Shown here in pieces: positions 35,259-43,359 of a stretch of DNA of 64,000 nt (positions are counted from its first letter, which is position 1; every line of letters begins with the position of its first letter). The DNA lies in the NCBI RefSeq assembly GCF_035573695.1, contig NZ_CP121694.1, positions 2,704,501 through 2,768,500 of the forward strand. Direction: 5' to 3'. A program made the position numbers and the translations under genes. Below the pieces are notes generated by a model. The model was given only the letters and a program-made list of their open reading frames with translations. It did not search any database and was not told the origin of the DNA. Source of the stretch: Metallumcola ferriviriculae. GTDB taxonomy: Bacteria > Bacillota > JADQBR01.

Positions 35259-36797
35259 TTAAACCGAATTTGAATGGGAATTAGAAGACTTGCCCTGTTT
35301 CCTTAGCTCCCGTTTTAGAATTTTACCCGTGCTGGTCTTAGGAAGTTCTGTAACAAACTCAAAGAATTGTGGCACTTTATACGATGAGAGCTGCTCCCGG
35401 CAGTAGCCGCGGATATCGTCTGCGCTAGACTTTATTGAATCTTTTAGTACGATTACCGCTTTAGGCACCTCTCCCATGTCTGAATGGGGCACACCTATGA
35501 CGGCAGCCTCAAGAACTTTGGGATGGGAATACAATACTTCCTCTACTTCTCGAGGGTAAATATTGAGGCCGCCCCGGATGATCATGTCTTTCTTGCGATC
35601 AACGATATAATAATATCCGTCTTCATCTACATAACCCATGTCGCCAGTATGAAGCCACCCATCTTTCAACGACTGTTTTGTTTCATCGGGCTTCTGGTAA
35701 TAACCCTGCATGACATTAGGGCCGTGGCAGGTAATCTCACCCACGGTGCCGGTGGGAACTTCATTATCATCGCTATCCACAATCTTAATATCAACCCCGG
35801 GAAACGCCTGGCCCACCGAACCAAGTTTTTTAGCACCTCTAAAGGGATTGGTAGCAACCACCGGGCTAGCTTCAGAAAGACCATACCCTTCTACTATTTC
35901 AAAACCAAAAACCTCCTTAAAACGGTTGAACACCCCTTCAGGAAGGGAAGCGGCCCCGGTAAAGGCAACTCTTAGAGCGCTGACATCATATTTGGGCAGT
36001 TCAGGGTGATTAAGAATAAATGCATACATGGTCGGCGGACCGAAGAAGAAGGTAATCTTTTTATCCTGGAATGCCTGTAAAGTATCCTCGGCACTTATCC
36101 ACCTATCTTTTAAAACCAAAGTTCCACCGCTTACCAAAGTTGCATTCATTACACATGTCTGGGCAGCAGAATGATAAATAGGTGCTAACACTAGTGATCT
36201 TTCATCCGCGCTAAACTCCAATATCCTAGCAAACTCCACCGCGTTAGAATAAAGGTTAGTGTGACTAAGCATGGCGCCTTTGGGTATACCGGTTGTCCCC
36301 GATGTATAAAGAAATTCGATAACGTCATCGTCTTTAACTTGGTTTTGCCCGCTGCCTAACACTGGTTTCAACAGTTGTTCCCAGTTTAGTATTCCTTCTA
36401 TATTCGCACTGTCTGTGATAAAGATATTTTCAATGGAGTTAACCTGCTGTTGAATTGCCTCAATCATCGTGACATTATCCGCAGTAGTTATTAACACCTT
36501 GGGCTGGCAATCTTCAATAATGACCTGTACTTCACGCTGCCGGTAGCGTGGGTTAACCGGTACGATCACTGCTTGAGCCAGAATAATACCAAAATAAGCA
36601 ATAACAAACTCCGGCGTATTATCCAGCATCAGCACTACCCTATCTCCCTTGGTAACGCCAAATCCCTCTAGCCGACGACCGACGGTACGCGCCATATTTA
36701 AAAACTCTCGATAGCTTATTTTCCTCCCTTCAAACTCCAAAGCATTTTTGTTTGGGGTTTTTTCGGCAACCCTCTCCCAGGAACTAATAAAATTCAT
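35259..36797 (-). CDS. Acyl-CoA synthetase (AMP-forming)
   Basis: 512 aa from the ATG at 36795-36797 with AAAGGAG eight bases upstream. ANL superfamily: phosphate loop YTSGTTGIPKGA, YGLSEASPV, LHTGDMGYVDEDGY, and the C-terminal catalytic lysine in PKTSTGKILKREL. It activates a carboxylic acid to its CoA thioester. First gene behind the sigma-54 promoter at 36897, so it probably acts on the pathway's free acid (for example that made by the AOR). Confidence 0.93.
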   Translation of the reverse strand: MNFISSWERVAEKTPNKNALEFEGRKISYREFLNMARTVGRRLEGFGVTKGDRVVLMLDNTPEFVIAYFGIILAQAVIVPVNPRYRQREVQVIIEDCQPKVLITTADNVTMIEAIQQQVNSIENIFITDSANIEGILNWEQLLKPVLGSGQNQVKDDDVIEFLYTSGTTGIPKGAMLSHTNLYSNAVEFARILEFSADERSLVLAPIYHSAAQTCVMNATLVSGGTLVLKDRWISAEDTLQAFQDKKITFFFGPPTMYAFILNHPELPKYDVSALRVAFTGAASLPEGVFNRFKEVFGFEIVEGYGLSEASPVVATNPFRGAKKLGSVGQAFPGVDIKIVDSDDNEVPTGTVGEITCHGPNVMQGYYQKPDETKQSLKDGWLHTGDMGYVDEDGYYYIVDRKKDMIIRGGLNIYPREVEEVLYSHPKVLEAAVIGVPHSDMGEVPKAVIVLKDSIKSSADDIRGYCREQLSSYKVPQFFEFVTELPKTSTGKILKRELRKQGKSSNSHSNSV

Positions 36798-36896
36798 TAA
36801 CAAAACTCCTTTCATTAAATTCCGTTACCCTGCGGAAGCAGAGTTTGAAATTTTTAAATATTAATAATATAGTAAATTTTCTGATATTTAATAATG

Positions 36897-36911
36897 CAAG
36901 TAATGTGCCAA
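36897..36911 (-). promoter_or_regulatory. Sigma-54 promoter at the head of the 18-kb operon
   Basis: The minus strand reads TGGCACATTACTTGC (GG and GC 12 apart), about 100 bases before the acyl-CoA synthetase start. Activator gene 37146 lies upstream on the same strand. Confidence 0.87.
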
Positions 36912-37050
36912 TGCTTCACCTCTCCTAAATTCCAGACTTAATGCAGTTTCAGGCAAGCTCCGATGCAAATCTGGACGATGAAATATTTCACCAGTTCCGT
37001 TGTAACCCCAACAACATAGGGGTTTTCCTTGACGATGTCGACGAAACTAC

Positions 37051-37088
37051 CCACGGTGAATTTTTTCACCGTGGTGATAATTATCACC
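37051..37088. promoter_or_regulatory. Overlapping palindromes, likely upstream activator sites
   Basis: CCACGGTGAA-TTTT-TTCACCGTGG (37051-37074) overlaps GGTGATAATTATCACC (37073-37088), both perfect. They lie about 150 bases upstream of the -24 element and 60 bases after the activator gene, with no T-run on the minus strand. The rest of 36798-37145 holds no gene I can support. Confidence 0.6.
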
Positions 37089-37145
37089 GGAAATTACAAG
37101 ATACGACAATCCCGCAGTTGTTGGAGGTTGTGGTAATCTTTACGC

Positions 37146-38912
37146 CTAAAGTAAGACAATTGAAAAATTACTTAGGGTAACTGATTTCGTATCGCTGAAT
37201 TTTTTTTTCACAATAGTAGAGTGGTCCACTTCCAGTATTTTTGCCGCCTTACGGGTGGACTTGTATTCCTTCAGCGTGTTTATTATCAATTCTTTTTCCA
37301 CCATCTGCGTGGCCTTCTTAAGTGGTATCAATTGACAATTGGAGGCTCTTCTCGGCGCTTGAACGCTTATGCTGGAAAATCCACTGGCTAAATTCAGGCT
37401 ACTAATTTGCTCCTCCTCACTGGTTACCACCAGTCTTTCAACAAAGTTTTCCAGCTCTCTCACGTTTCCCGGCCATTCGTAACTTTCCAGTGTCTTACAT
37501 ACTTCAGCATTCAGACGTTTATTTAATCCATACTTTTCATTATATTTTCTCAGGAAATAAAAAGCCAATGGGATAACATCCCTCTTTCGCTGTCTAATAG
37601 GAATTACATGAATTGGAACAACATTGAGCCGATAGTAGAAGTCTTTGCGGAAAGTTTTTTCTTCCACCATTTTTTGCAGGTTCTTGTTAGTAGCGGCAAT
37701 TAGCCGAAAATATAATTTGATTAGTTTGGTGCCTCCCACGCGATAGATTTCCTGCTCCTGCAGGGCTCTCAACAATTTCACCTGCAGATTAACGGGAATG
37801 TCCGCAATTTCGTCAAGCAGTGCCGTACCATGGTTTCCCACTTCTAAAAGGCCTAATTTCCCTTGTTTGCTGGCGCCGGTAAAAGCACCTTTTTCATATC
37901 CGAATAATTCAGATTCCAACAAATGTTCTGGAATAGCACCACAATTAATTTTAATAAAAGCTTCCTTATTGCGTTTGCTGGCTTTGTGAATGATTTTGGC
38001 AATAACCTCTTTACCCACTCCGGACTCCCCTGTAATCAGTACAGTAGAATCCACCTGGGCCACCTTAATGGCGAAGTCAATAATACTGCGCATCTCCTTA
38101 CTCTCCGCCACCATTTCATCCAAAGCCAACTGTTTAGCCCTAAACCGCTCTAGTTCGGAATAATATCGAGCTGACTTTTCTTTCTCTCTTTCAATCTGAT
38201 CTTGTAAATAATTAAGTTCACCAATATCTCGGATGTTAGTAACTACTCGGGTTACCTTGCCATCTTCATCAAAAATTGGATTCCCGGTGATGAATATTTC
38301 TTTGCCATTTTGTAACTTTTGGCTAATTGTCTCAGGTTTGCCATTTCTCAATACACGCAGACTGACAGATTCATTAACGAAATCTTCCTTTTCCAAGTCT
38401 TTCATATTTTTACCCAGTAAATCCCCCGGGTCAATTCCGGTAATACGTTTATAGGTACTGCTGACTCTGACTAAAGTACCATCACCATCGGCAACCACTA
38501 TGGAATCATACGAATTCTCAATAACCGTATCCATTTCTTCTACTTTTTCCTTCAATCGGGCATTTTCCAGTTTTAAACTTGCAAACTCCTGAAGTAAACC
38601 CGGGATGGTCAGGTCCTCAGTCAATATACCTACCGCTTCTCCATTATGCCCTTTAATCATAATTGGCTCGCCGACCCGGTTAAGTGCTTCATTGAGCTCG
38701 ACTGGATCATCTGACTGCGCGCAAAAATCCAGTTTCGTCAGTTCTAAAACACGTTTTTCACCTTGACCTTGTAATATTTCCAAGCATACTTCACTGAGGT
38801 AAATTAGGCCAAGCGGCTCCTCTTTCCCATTAATTACTACCGCTACAGGCGTGTTCTTCTCAGCCATTACATGTGCACATTCAATTAGAGATGCATCTTC
38901 CTTAACCTTCAC
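37146..38912 (-). CDS. Sigma-54-dependent activator with CBS and PAS domains
   Basis: 588 aa from the GTG at 38910-38912, which has AAAGGAG six bases before; the frame is open to a TTG at 39050 (634 aa) with no ribosome site. Two degenerate CBS domains (about 1-110), PAS (about 130-235), AAA+ (about 285-510; GESGVGKE, canonical GAFTGA, Walker B reading TALLDEIAD), helix-turn-helix AAKILEVDHSTIVKKK. The last 20 or so residues after the helix-turn-helix (SDTKSVTLSNFSIVLL) are not family-like. It lies upstream of the sigma-54 promoter of the 18-kb operon and probably controls it. The extra 5' codons are discussed separately. Confidence 0.9.
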   Translation of the reverse strand: MKVKEDASLIECAHVMAEKNTPVAVVINGKEEPLGLIYLSEVCLEILQGQGEKRVLELTKLDFCAQSDDPVELNEALNRVGEPIMIKGHNGEAVGILTEDLTIPGLLQEFASLKLENARLKEKVEEMDTVIENSYDSIVVADGDGTLVRVSSTYKRITGIDPGDLLGKNMKDLEKEDFVNESVSLRVLRNGKPETISQKLQNGKEIFITGNPIFDEDGKVTRVVTNIRDIGELNYLQDQIEREKEKSARYYSELERFRAKQLALDEMVAESKEMRSIIDFAIKVAQVDSTVLITGESGVGKEVIAKIIHKASKRNKEAFIKINCGAIPEHLLESELFGYEKGAFTGASKQGKLGLLEVGNHGTALLDEIADIPVNLQVKLLRALQEQEIYRVGGTKLIKLYFRLIAATNKNLQKMVEEKTFRKDFYYRLNVVPIHVIPIRQRKRDVIPLAFYFLRKYNEKYGLNKRLNAEVCKTLESYEWPGNVRELENFVERLVVTSEEEQISSLNLASGFSSISVQAPRRASNCQLIPLKKATQMVEKELIINTLKEYKSTRKAAKILEVDHSTIVKKKFSDTKSVTLSNFSIVLL

Positions 38913-39050
38913 CAACCGCTCCTTTATAATTATCGATGCATTTATTATCAGGGCACCGCTGCTAGTATTGGCATGGCCAATAGCAATTGCCCCGCCACTG
39001 ACATTGAGCCTATCTTTAATCTTTTCCCATTTACTGTCATCACCGCCCAA
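38913..39050 (-). pseudogene. Possible thiolase C-terminal remnant in frame with the activator
   Basis: The in-frame codons before the likely GTG start read LNVSGGAIAIGHANTSSGA, very like the thiolase C-terminal motif NVNGGAIALGHPLGASGA but without the proline-leucine-glycine step. No thiolase body is found upstream; a TAA stops the frame a few codons before 39050. It could be a decayed gene end or a true N-terminal extension of the activator. Confidence 0.45.
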
Positions 39051-39159
39051 CCAGTATCTTACTGCTTACTAAATGGCCTCAATTCTTCAAGTTAAGCAGT
39101 AATGCTTTCTGTTATAACGAAAAATGACCGTTTTCCTTACTATAACCCTTTTTTTCAAT

Positions 39160-40011
39160 TTATCCTTTATAGTTATAAAAACCCCGACCAGCCTTTCGCC
39201 CGAGATGACCAGCCCTCACCATCTTTTTTAACAGCGGTGATGCGTGAAACCGGCCGCCAAATTCTCTCTGCAAGGTCTGCAAACCGTTAAAAACGGTGTC
39301 CGCACCAACTAGATCAATCAGTTCACACGGACCCATAGAAAAATTTGTGCAAACTTTTATTGCTTTATCAATTTCTTCGGGGTCATTGCCGTCCATCACA
39401 CAATTAACTGCTTCATTTAACATAGCATCCAAAATTCGAGTTACAATAAATCCAGCATAATCCACGGCTTGGACTGGTTCTTTGCCCAAATCTTTGATAA
39501 ACTGCACCCCTGCTTGAAATATTTTTTCAGAGGTATCAGCACCAGGAATAACCTCTACCCCCTTCATCAAAGGCACTGGATTCATAAAATGTAGTCCTAA
39601 GACTTGAGTAGGCCTATTTGTAACTGCACCCATTGCAGTAATAGGAAGTGCTGAGGTATTGGAAGCAATCACTGCTCCAGTAGGGGCATATCGGTCTACT
39701 ACTTGAAAAATATCCTTTTTTATCTCTAGATCTTCAATTACTGCTTCAATTACTAGGTCTACCTCGATGACAGCCTCCTCAATACTGGTAGTTACCTTCA
39801 TCCGGGATAATGCCGCCTCCTTATCGGCTGCGGATAATCTATTTTTGTCAACGTCCTTTCGCAGGCCTTCGGAAACAAATTCAACCGCTTTATTTAATAC
39901 TTGGTCTGATAAATCATACAACCAAACCTGACACCCTTTCTGGGCACAGACCTGGGCAATTCCTGATCCCATTACACCGGCACCTACAATAGCCACTTTC
40001 TCAAACTCCAA
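39160..40011 (-). CDS. 3-hydroxyacyl-CoA dehydrogenase (Hbd type), second copy
   Basis: 283 aa; TTG start at 40009-40011 with AAAGGAGG. NAD motif [17 protein letters not shown], catalytic histidine in LGLHFMNPVPLMKGVE, then DYAGFIVTRILDAMLNEAV and GPCELIDLVGAD. The usual asparagine in the NRI segment is Thr-Arg (VTRIL). Alone behind its own sigma-54 promoter at 40142, an uncommon arrangement for a single beta-oxidation gene. Confidence 0.92.
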   Translation of the reverse strand: MEFEKVAIVGAGVMGSGIAQVCAQKGCQVWLYDLSDQVLNKAVEFVSEGLRKDVDKNRLSAADKEAALSRMKVTTSIEEAVIEVDLVIEAVIEDLEIKKDIFQVVDRYAPTGAVIASNTSALPITAMGAVTNRPTQVLGLHFMNPVPLMKGVEVIPGADTSEKIFQAGVQFIKDLGKEPVQAVDYAGFIVTRILDAMLNEAVNCVMDGNDPEEIDKAIKVCTNFSMGPCELIDLVGADTVFNGLQTLQREFGGRFHASPLLKKMVRAGHLGRKAGRGFYNYKG

Positions 40012-40141
40012 GTCACCAACCTCCTTTGGTCAATAAACGGCTATAGCCATTTTCGTTTAATTACTTGCCTTCATGGGTGGCCTGTTTCGGCCAGTAAAAA
40101 ATTAGAATACATCTGCTTAGTCTAACCTAATGATTAATTGA

Positions 40142-40156
40142 GCAAATACCATGCCA
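40142..40156 (-). promoter_or_regulatory. Sigma-54 promoter of the 3-hydroxyacyl-CoA dehydrogenase gene
   Basis: The minus strand reads TGGCATGGTATTTGC, correct GG/GC spacing, about 130 bases before the TTG start. The PAS-type activator gene 40542 is upstream. Confidence 0.82.
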
Positions 40157-40440
40157 AAAATCACATTATAATAAAATGTCCCGTTTTTTTACAGCTGCCC
40201 CTCTTAATCACAACTTATAAAAACTTCGACTTTAGCATAAAATTGCTCCTAAGGTTCAATATTCTCAATTTTACGGGTTTATCCGCTTATATCCCCGTTT
40301 CGGTAATTGAGAGGTATATCCCACTAAAACCGCTCAGAAGGTCGCTTACCGAGTTCCGTTTAAAAGGTAAATTATTAATGCTGGGAGGAAATATTAGAGT
40401 AACTGGGCGAAGACCGGCCAATTCGGAACAATACTGCACC
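40157..40440. other. Non-coding stretch, no gene seen
   Basis: AT-rich, short frames only, none with a ribosome site and a plausible protein. Probably the spacer between the activator-binding region and the sigma-54 promoter. Confidence 0.5.
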
Positions 40441-40446
40441 ATTATG

Positions 40447-40505
40447 TTGGTACGTTTTTGCACCAAAACATAAAACCCCCTGTTTTTGGCACAAACTCGT
40501 ACCAA
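40447..40505. promoter_or_regulatory. Two 20-bp dyad sites, candidate activator-binding sites
   Basis: TTGGTACGTTTTTGCACCAA (40447-40466) and TTGGCACAAACTCGTACCAA (40486-40505) share the form TTGGYRC-N6-GYRCCAA and start 39 bases apart. They are about 300 bases upstream of the -24 element of the neighbouring sigma-54 promoter. The second lies inside the terminator stem. Confidence 0.55.
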
Positions 40506-40513
40506 ACAGGGGG
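40476..40513 (-). terminator. Terminator of the PAS-type activator gene 40542
   Basis: CCCCCTGTTT pairs with AAACAGGGGG around the second dyad. On the minus strand TTTTATGTTTT follows. It starts 28 bases after the stop codon. Confidence 0.75.
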
Positions 40514-40541
40514 TTGGGTCTGCATCTATATGACCACCGTT

Positions 40542-42023
40542 CTAGTCAAAGTCCAACTTATAGCGTTTTATCTTACGTATAACGGTAGAGTGAGTAACGC
40601 CCAAGGATGTAGCTGCTCTTCTTACAGTTTTATGTTGTTTCATAGCCGAAGAAATCAATCTTTTCTCGACAGTTTCCACTGCTTTTTTTAAGCTAATATC
40701 GCTTCCTTCTTCAAATTGCAAGTCATTATTATCCTTGTCATGAGATATCCGTGAAATGTGCTGCGGCAAGCATCTCATCTTTATTACCGGGCCCTCATTA
40801 AATATGACCATATTCTCAATGGTATTTTGTAATTCGCGCACATTACCTGGCCATTCATAACCCTCAAGAGCATTGCATACTTCCGGGGTAAAGACCTTAT
40901 TGGTCTTATACTTTTCGTTGAATGTTTTTATAAAATGGTAGGCTAGGGGTATAATATCATCCTTCCTTTCCTTGAGACTGGGAATTTTTAAGTTTACTAC
41001 GTGTAGTCGGTAAAAAAGGTCTTTACGAAAGGTCTCTGCCTCAACCATTGCCTGCAGTTCCTTATGGGTAGCTGCAATAATTCTTAAGTCCAATTTTATA
41101 GGTTTTACCCCACCCAAGCGGTATACTTCCTTGTTTTCTATGGCTCTTAAAATTTTAACTTGAAGACCTAGGGGTAAATCGCCAATCTCATCAAACAAGA
41201 TGGTCCCTTTGTTGGCTACCTCTAAGAGCCCCATTTTCCCTTTTTGGGCACCGGAAAAGGCACCTTTTTCGTAACCAAACAACTCCGACTCTAACAAGCT
41301 TCCGGGGATAGCACCGCAGTTGATTTGAACATAAGGCCCGCTTTTTCTGCTGCTATATTTATGAATTAACTTTGCTATGATTTCCTTGCCGACACCCGAC
41401 TCTCCAGTCACCAAAACGTTCACATCCACCGGAGCAACCTTTAGCACACTCTCCAGCACCTTTTTCATTTTGGCACTTCTCACTATTATATCGTCGGTTT
41501 CCAATAGTTTGTTGCGTAATTCTTTCAATTCAGTCAAAAATGCTTCGGGGTATTTTTTAATGCCCCCGTTAACAATATCCTTTAACTTGTTTAGCTCACT
41601 CATCTCCCGATAGTTGGCAACATAGAAAGATACCCCGCCATTCTCGTCATAAACAGGTACGCTTGTAATCAGCACTTCCACACCAGTTTTCACTTTCTGG
41701 GTAATAGATAGAGGCTCTTTGTCCAAAATTTTAGTTGAATTTGTCAGAGTAATACCCTCTTCCAACATTTCCTTGGCCGTCTTACCAATAATTTCCTCCA
41801 AGGGTATCCGGGATATCCTCTCAACCGCTTTATTAGCATAAAACACGCGTCCCCTGCAATCGGACAATAGGTAGCCGTCGAAAGAGTAATCCATAATGTG
41901 AAAAAACAGCCGCAAAATGTTTTCGCCCTCCGACTTATGCAGACTGTACCGAGCATTTTCATCTTCAGCAAGCAAATGCAGTTTGTCCACAAACATATGC
42001 TTGATATTTTTATACTGACTCAT
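40542..42023 (-). CDS. Sigma-54-dependent activator with PAS domain
   Basis: 493 aa from the ATG at 42021-42023 (GGGGGAG upstream; ten more open codons have no site). Leader of about 40 residues, PAS (about 45-150), AAA+ (about 200-425; GESGVGKE, loop GAFSGA, TILFDEIGDL), helix-turn-helix AATSLGVTHSTVIRKIKRYK. The adjacent sigma-54 promoter at 40142 and dyad sites suggest it controls the 3-hydroxyacyl-CoA dehydrogenase gene at 39160. Confidence 0.92.
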   Translation of the reverse strand: MSQYKNIKHMFVDKLHLLAEDENARYSLHKSEGENILRLFFHIMDYSFDGYLLSDCRGRVFYANKAVERISRIPLEEIIGKTAKEMLEEGITLTNSTKILDKEPLSITQKVKTGVEVLITSVPVYDENGGVSFYVANYREMSELNKLKDIVNGGIKKYPEAFLTELKELRNKLLETDDIIVRSAKMKKVLESVLKVAPVDVNVLVTGESGVGKEIIAKLIHKYSSRKSGPYVQINCGAIPGSLLESELFGYEKGAFSGAQKGKMGLLEVANKGTILFDEIGDLPLGLQVKILRAIENKEVYRLGGVKPIKLDLRIIAATHKELQAMVEAETFRKDLFYRLHVVNLKIPSLKERKDDIIPLAYHFIKTFNEKYKTNKVFTPEVCNALEGYEWPGNVRELQNTIENMVIFNEGPVIKMRCLPQHISRISHDKDNNDLQFEEGSDISLKKAVETVEKRLISSAMKQHKTVRRAATSLGVTHSTVIRKIKRYKLDFD

Positions 42024-42433
42024 GGTCACTCCCCCGAAAAATATAAATACCAATAAAAGACTTAAGTTTTAGATTTAAAAATACTAATACAGTTACTGTA
42101 CATCAAAACGAAGCCTTTGCCAAATAGTTATTATCGATAAGGGAACTATATATCCGCCATCCGTATTATAAGCCCCGAAAAGCCATAGGGAGGAAATAGA
42201 TCCTATGGTAGGAAAGCCAACGATGTTCGTGTTATGTTTTTCTAAGTGCATATGAGAATAAAATGAATGACTTCAAAACTGAAAATGAAGCTAGCATCGT
42301 TTCAAAAAGATGCCGGTTCGCTAATTATTAATTAAAATTCTTTCATATCTTTGAAAAAACCTGCCGAACATAAGATGGTCTTACCATCTATATAACTCCC
42401 TTGCAGAGCGGCCTGCTTTCAGCTATCAGAAAG
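42024..42433. other. Intergenic region without a recognised gene
   Basis: 410 bases between the activator start and the end of the DUF2889-like gene. AT-rich. One small hairpin is visible (CCATAGG at 42183-42189 with CCTATGG at 42202-42208, 12-base loop). The activator's own promoter should lie here but I see no strong match. Confidence 0.45.
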
Positions 42434-43261
42434 TTAGTCTCGCATTCTAATCACTTGGAAAAAAAGCTCCCACAGCTGAAAAGTCCGGGCCAATTCCCGG
42501 GCGAGGTCAGCTAGGTGGGTGCAGCCCAAAGCACCGCCTACAGATTTTTGCCACCCCTGAGGCGAAACCGGCTCTCCCAAAAGATGCGCCACCTGCTCCT
42601 CACCTTTCTTACAGATTTCGTCGACGGAACGAATAACCTGGCCTTTAGCGGCAAGCACTTTCCTGTCTTTGCTCACCTCTATTGCCAAAGCCATTTGGTG
42701 AAATGAATCCATTAAGCTTCCTGTCAGATAATAACGGCCTTCTCTTTCCTCTAAGAAGGAAGATCTATGTCGGGTAAAGAGCAAATCACTCCGTACAGGG
42801 CCTGCATGTTGATAAAATTTTGTTTTCACGTTTTCCAGGTTACTATAGTACACACATGAGTCGGTAAATCCGTCTTGAAAATATCGTTCATAATCTTCAA
42901 AGGAAGAATATCCTCTGTCTTTATGTATCCAAAACTCAGCCTGCAGTAATCCCTTGAGCCCTTCTAACATTACTTCCGCCCAGATGCCCCGTTTATCCTC
43001 CTGGGCTGCCTCTAGAAAAATCTTGCTGGATCCTAGATAGGCCTCCCTGCCAAGCAGTCCGTCAAGTTTCCGTCTACCTCTTTCCCATGGGCCGCGGTAA
43101 ACGTCTATACAGGCTTCGAGTATTTTGAAATCGCCGGGTTGGACTGTAAACCAACCCTCAACTTCGCAAAATTTGTCCAGATACACCGTTTCAATATAGA
43201 GATCAGACTCATTTTTTCGTACTGTTGTTCGCCACTGTCGGGCGAAAAGCTGCTTGTTCAT
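42434..43261 (-). CDS. DUF2889-like protein with an extra N-terminal domain
   Basis: 275 aa from the ATG at 43259-43261 (GGGG nine bases before). The C-terminal half (about residues 155-255) shows the DUF2889 pattern: TRHRSSFLEEREGRYYLTG cut to its key RHRSSF, then GSLMDSFHQMALAIEV and GGALGCTHLADLARE with the conserved GCTHL. The N-terminal half has hydrophobic/charged blocks (YIETVYLD, ACIDVYRGPWE) that resemble the small protein at 54432. Function unknown; no signal peptide or membrane helix. Alone between an activator and an oxidoreductase gene; a repeat cluster precedes it. Confidence 0.7.
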   Translation of the reverse strand: MNKQLFARQWRTTVRKNESDLYIETVYLDKFCEVEGWFTVQPGDFKILEACIDVYRGPWERGRRKLDGLLGREAYLGSSKIFLEAAQEDKRGIWAEVMLEGLKGLLQAEFWIHKDRGYSSFEDYERYFQDGFTDSCVYYSNLENVKTKFYQHAGPVRSDLLFTRHRSSFLEEREGRYYLTGSLMDSFHQMALAIEVSKDRKVLAAKGQVIRSVDEICKKGEEQVAHLLGEPVSPQGWQKSVGGALGCTHLADLARELARTFQLWELFFQVIRMRD

Positions 43262-43285
43262 TAATACCATCCCCACTAGAAAAAT

Positions 43286-43350
43286 AGTCACTTATTGGTG
43301 TCAGGCACCAATAAGTGACAAATAAGTGACACCCTTGGTGCCTGACACCC
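43286..43350. repeat. GTGTCAGGCACC-family repeat cluster R4
   Basis: TGTCACTTATT-like arm, core GGTGTCAGGCACC, AATAAGTGACA arms, and a second inverted core GGTGCCTGACACC. Fills most of the gap between the oxidoreductase and DUF2889-like genes and overlaps neither. Confidence 0.8.
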
Positions 43351-43359
43351 AAGCTGTTT

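Noticed and set aside
36941-37180. Plus-strand 79-codon frame in the gap before activator 37146
   Set aside because: It runs through the palindromic sites and into the activator gene on the other strand; no ribosome site.
40287-40505. Minus-strand 72-codon frame in the gap
   Set aside because: Starts inside the terminator and dyad of the activator gene and has no family likeness.
42085-42135. TTGGCAAAGGCTTCG on the minus strand as a -24/-12 promoter
   Set aside because: No GC at the -12 position.
42160-42240. Possible riboswitch (GEMM-like GGAAAGCCA near a hairpin)
   Set aside because: The conserved core is not present, and on the plus strand no gene follows it.
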